Part shown: in pieces, positions 4,576-5,407 of the stretch | How the letters are laid out: every line of letters starts with the position of its first letter | Numbering within the stretch: position 1 is the stretch's first letter | NCBI GenBank assembly: GCA_900552755.1 | Contig: USAY01000118.1 | Span: 1 to 5,407, forward strand | Reading direction: 5' to 3' | Length of the DNA stretch: 5,407 bases | Origin: an uncultured Collinsella sp. | GTDB lineage: Bacteria > Actinomycetota > Coriobacteriia > Coriobacteriales > Coriobacteriaceae | Translations under genes and position numbers: made by a program | Notes under the pieces: generated by a model | Databases searched by the model: none | What the model saw: only the letters and a program-made list of their open reading frames with translations | What the model was told of the DNA's origin: nothing

Positions 4576-5310
4576 ATGTCCGAAGGCTGGAACATCCTGG
4601 TGGTTGATGACGAGCCTCCAATTAGGGCTGAGCTACGCTATCTGTTGGAAAAGGATACGCGTGTGGGTCAGATTGCCGAGGCGGGCAATGTCACCGAAGC
4701 CGTGGAGTCGATTCTGTCGAACAAGCCCGACGTGCTGTTTTTAGACATTACCATGCCCGGTCGCTCGGGAATTGAGCTTGCCGAGACGCTGCAGAACCTA
4801 AAGACGCCGCCGGTCGTGGTGTTTGTGACGGCATTTGCCGAGTATGCGGCCGATGCCTATAACCTCGATGCTGTCGATTACATCGTCAAGCCGGTCGAGG
4901 ATGCCCGCTTGTCAAAGGCGCTTGACAAGATCGAGACTGCCCTGGGCGCTCGCCGTGTCGTCCATGCTCCGCGCCAGCCTTTGCGCTTGACGGTGGATCG
5001 CGGGGGCAAAAAGGTGTTCATTCCCGCCGCAGATGTCTGCTACTTTGAGGCGCGCGCCGATTTTTGCAACGCCGTCTGCGCCGAGGGAACGTGCCTGATC
5101 AATGAGTCGATCTCTTCGCTCGAGCGTCGCTTGGTCTCCGAGGGCTTTATTCGCGTTCATCGCAGCTATCTGGTCAATTTGGAAGACGTGCACAATGTTG
5201 AGATTGGCTCCACGGGGTTGATGGAGCTCAGGCTCGACCGCGTGAACTCGACGGTACCGGTGTCCCGTCGTCGTGCCGCCGAGGTCAAGTCGCACCTGGG
5301 GCTTGCGTAA
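4576..5310 (+). CDS. LytTR-family response regulator (receiver plus LytTR DNA-binding domain)
   Basis: Cytosolic transcription factor of 244 residues, the usual size for the LytR/AlgR family. The receiver domain covers about 6-120, with acidic pocket D11/D12, phosphoacceptor D57 in VLFLDITMPG, T85 in VFVTAF and K105 in DYIVKPV, all intact. The LytTR domain covers about 134-243, with the diagnostic FIRVHRSYLVNL (191-202) and VPVSRRRAAEV (227-237). It should be phosphorylated by the kinase encoded just upstream and bind direct repeats with 12-13 bp spacing, like the one at 1-30. Four cysteines lie close together in the DNA-binding domain (C155, C164, C168, C173), which is unusual. Codon use includes TTG, TTA and CTA leucines, unlike the amidohydrolase. 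The targets are inferred from gene position and the upstream repeats. Confidence 0.94.
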   Translation: MSEGWNILVVDDEPPIRAELRYLLEKDTRVGQIAEAGNVTEAVESILSNKPDVLFLDITMPGRSGIELAETLQNLKTPPVVVFVTAFAEYAADAYNLDAVDYIVKPVEDARLSKALDKIETALGARRVVHAPRQPLRLTVDRGGKKVFIPAADVCYFEARADFCNAVCAEGTCLINESISSLERRLVSEGFIRVHRSYLVNLEDVHNVEIGSTGLMELRLDRVNSTVPVSRRRAAEVKSHLGLA

Positions 5311-5343
5311 GAGGCTTGCGTGCCGTCGTTTACCATCGCAGGT

Positions 5344-5370
5344 TTGGCATGGGCGCGCGGTGGGCATAAT
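5344..5370 (+). promoter_or_regulatory. Candidate promoter for the downstream gene
   Basis: TTGGCA (5344-5349) matches the -35 consensus at 5 of 6 positions and CATAAT (5365-5370) matches the -10 at 5 of 6. The 15-bp spacer is short of the optimal 17. Transcription would start near 5377, about 25 bases before ATG 5403. The octamer GCATAATG (5364-5371) is identical to the one in the palindrome before the kinase gene (3079-3086). I see no convincing terminator between the regulator stop and this promoter. Confidence 0.4.
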
Positions 5371-5402
5371 GGGTGGCATCGAATGAAATCGAAAGGATCA
5401 TT

Positions 5403-5407
5403 ATGCC
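5403..5407 (+). CDS. Start of a further gene, cut by the window edge
   Basis: ATGCC at the very end follows AAAGGA (5392-5397) at a five-base spacing and a promoter-like sequence about 30 bases upstream, so it is probably the start codon (Met-Pro) of the next gene on the same strand. Nothing can be said of its product. Confidence 0.5.

Noticed and set aside
5311..5343. Terminator after the response regulator
   Set aside because: The best pairing (CTTGCG with CGCAGG) has a 16-base loop, a wobble pair and no T-run.
4912..5379. 155-codon minus-strand open frame opposite the regulator's LytTR domain
   Set aside because: No recognisable protein features, and it overlaps a confidently identified gene; treated as an antisense shadow.

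Overview
The window looks like chromosomal DNA from a high-GC anaerobic gut actinobacterium of the Coriobacteriia, most likely Collinsella or a close relative. This is an inference from GC-rich coding sequence with strong C/G third-position preference, purine-rich AAGGAGG-type ribosome binding sites, and the flavour of the LytS/LytTR pair. No rRNA, tRNA or taxon-specific marker is present to prove it.

Layout, all on the + strand. (1) 1-173 is the leader of the first gene. It holds a 9-bp direct repeat with 12-bp spacing that fits a LytTR-type binding site, a small hairpin and a short tandem repeat before a strong RBS. (2) 174-1625 encodes a 12-TM APC-superfamily amino acid permease. (3) 1626-1756 is an unusually structured intercistronic stretch: a two-tier GC hairpin, two interdigitated stems and a 12-bp palindrome touching the RBS. 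(4) 1757-3034 encodes a cytoplasmic metal-dependent amidohydrolase of the prolidase/imidazolonepropionase-like group. (5) 3035-3145 holds a lone LytTR-like half-site, a perfect 15-bp palindrome and an intrinsic terminator. (6) 3146-4537 encodes a LytS-type sensor histidine kinase with only two TM helices plus a GAF-like domain. (7) 4576-5310 encodes its LytTR-type response regulator. (8) 5311-5407 holds a promoter-like sequence, an RBS and the first bases of the next gene.

The simplest reading is a nutrient-uptake module. The permease imports an amino-acid-like or small amide/peptide compound, the amidohydrolase cleaves it in the cytosol, and the adjacent kinase/regulator pair controls the uptake genes. 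LytS/LytTR systems that control a transporter gene are an established theme (E. coli BtsSR-BtsT and YpdAB-YhjX, Bacillus LytST with a pyruvate facilitator), and the repeat at 1-30 supports it here. The substrate is not deducible from sequence, and the regulatory link is a hypothesis. The metabolic genes have highly optimised codons while the regulatory genes do not, which fits high expression of the former and low expression of the latter.

I see no CRISPR array, insertion sequence, phage gene, tRNA or rRNA. The gene families are known. What may be undescribed is their combination, the reduced sensor architecture of the kinase, and the structured noncoding segments.
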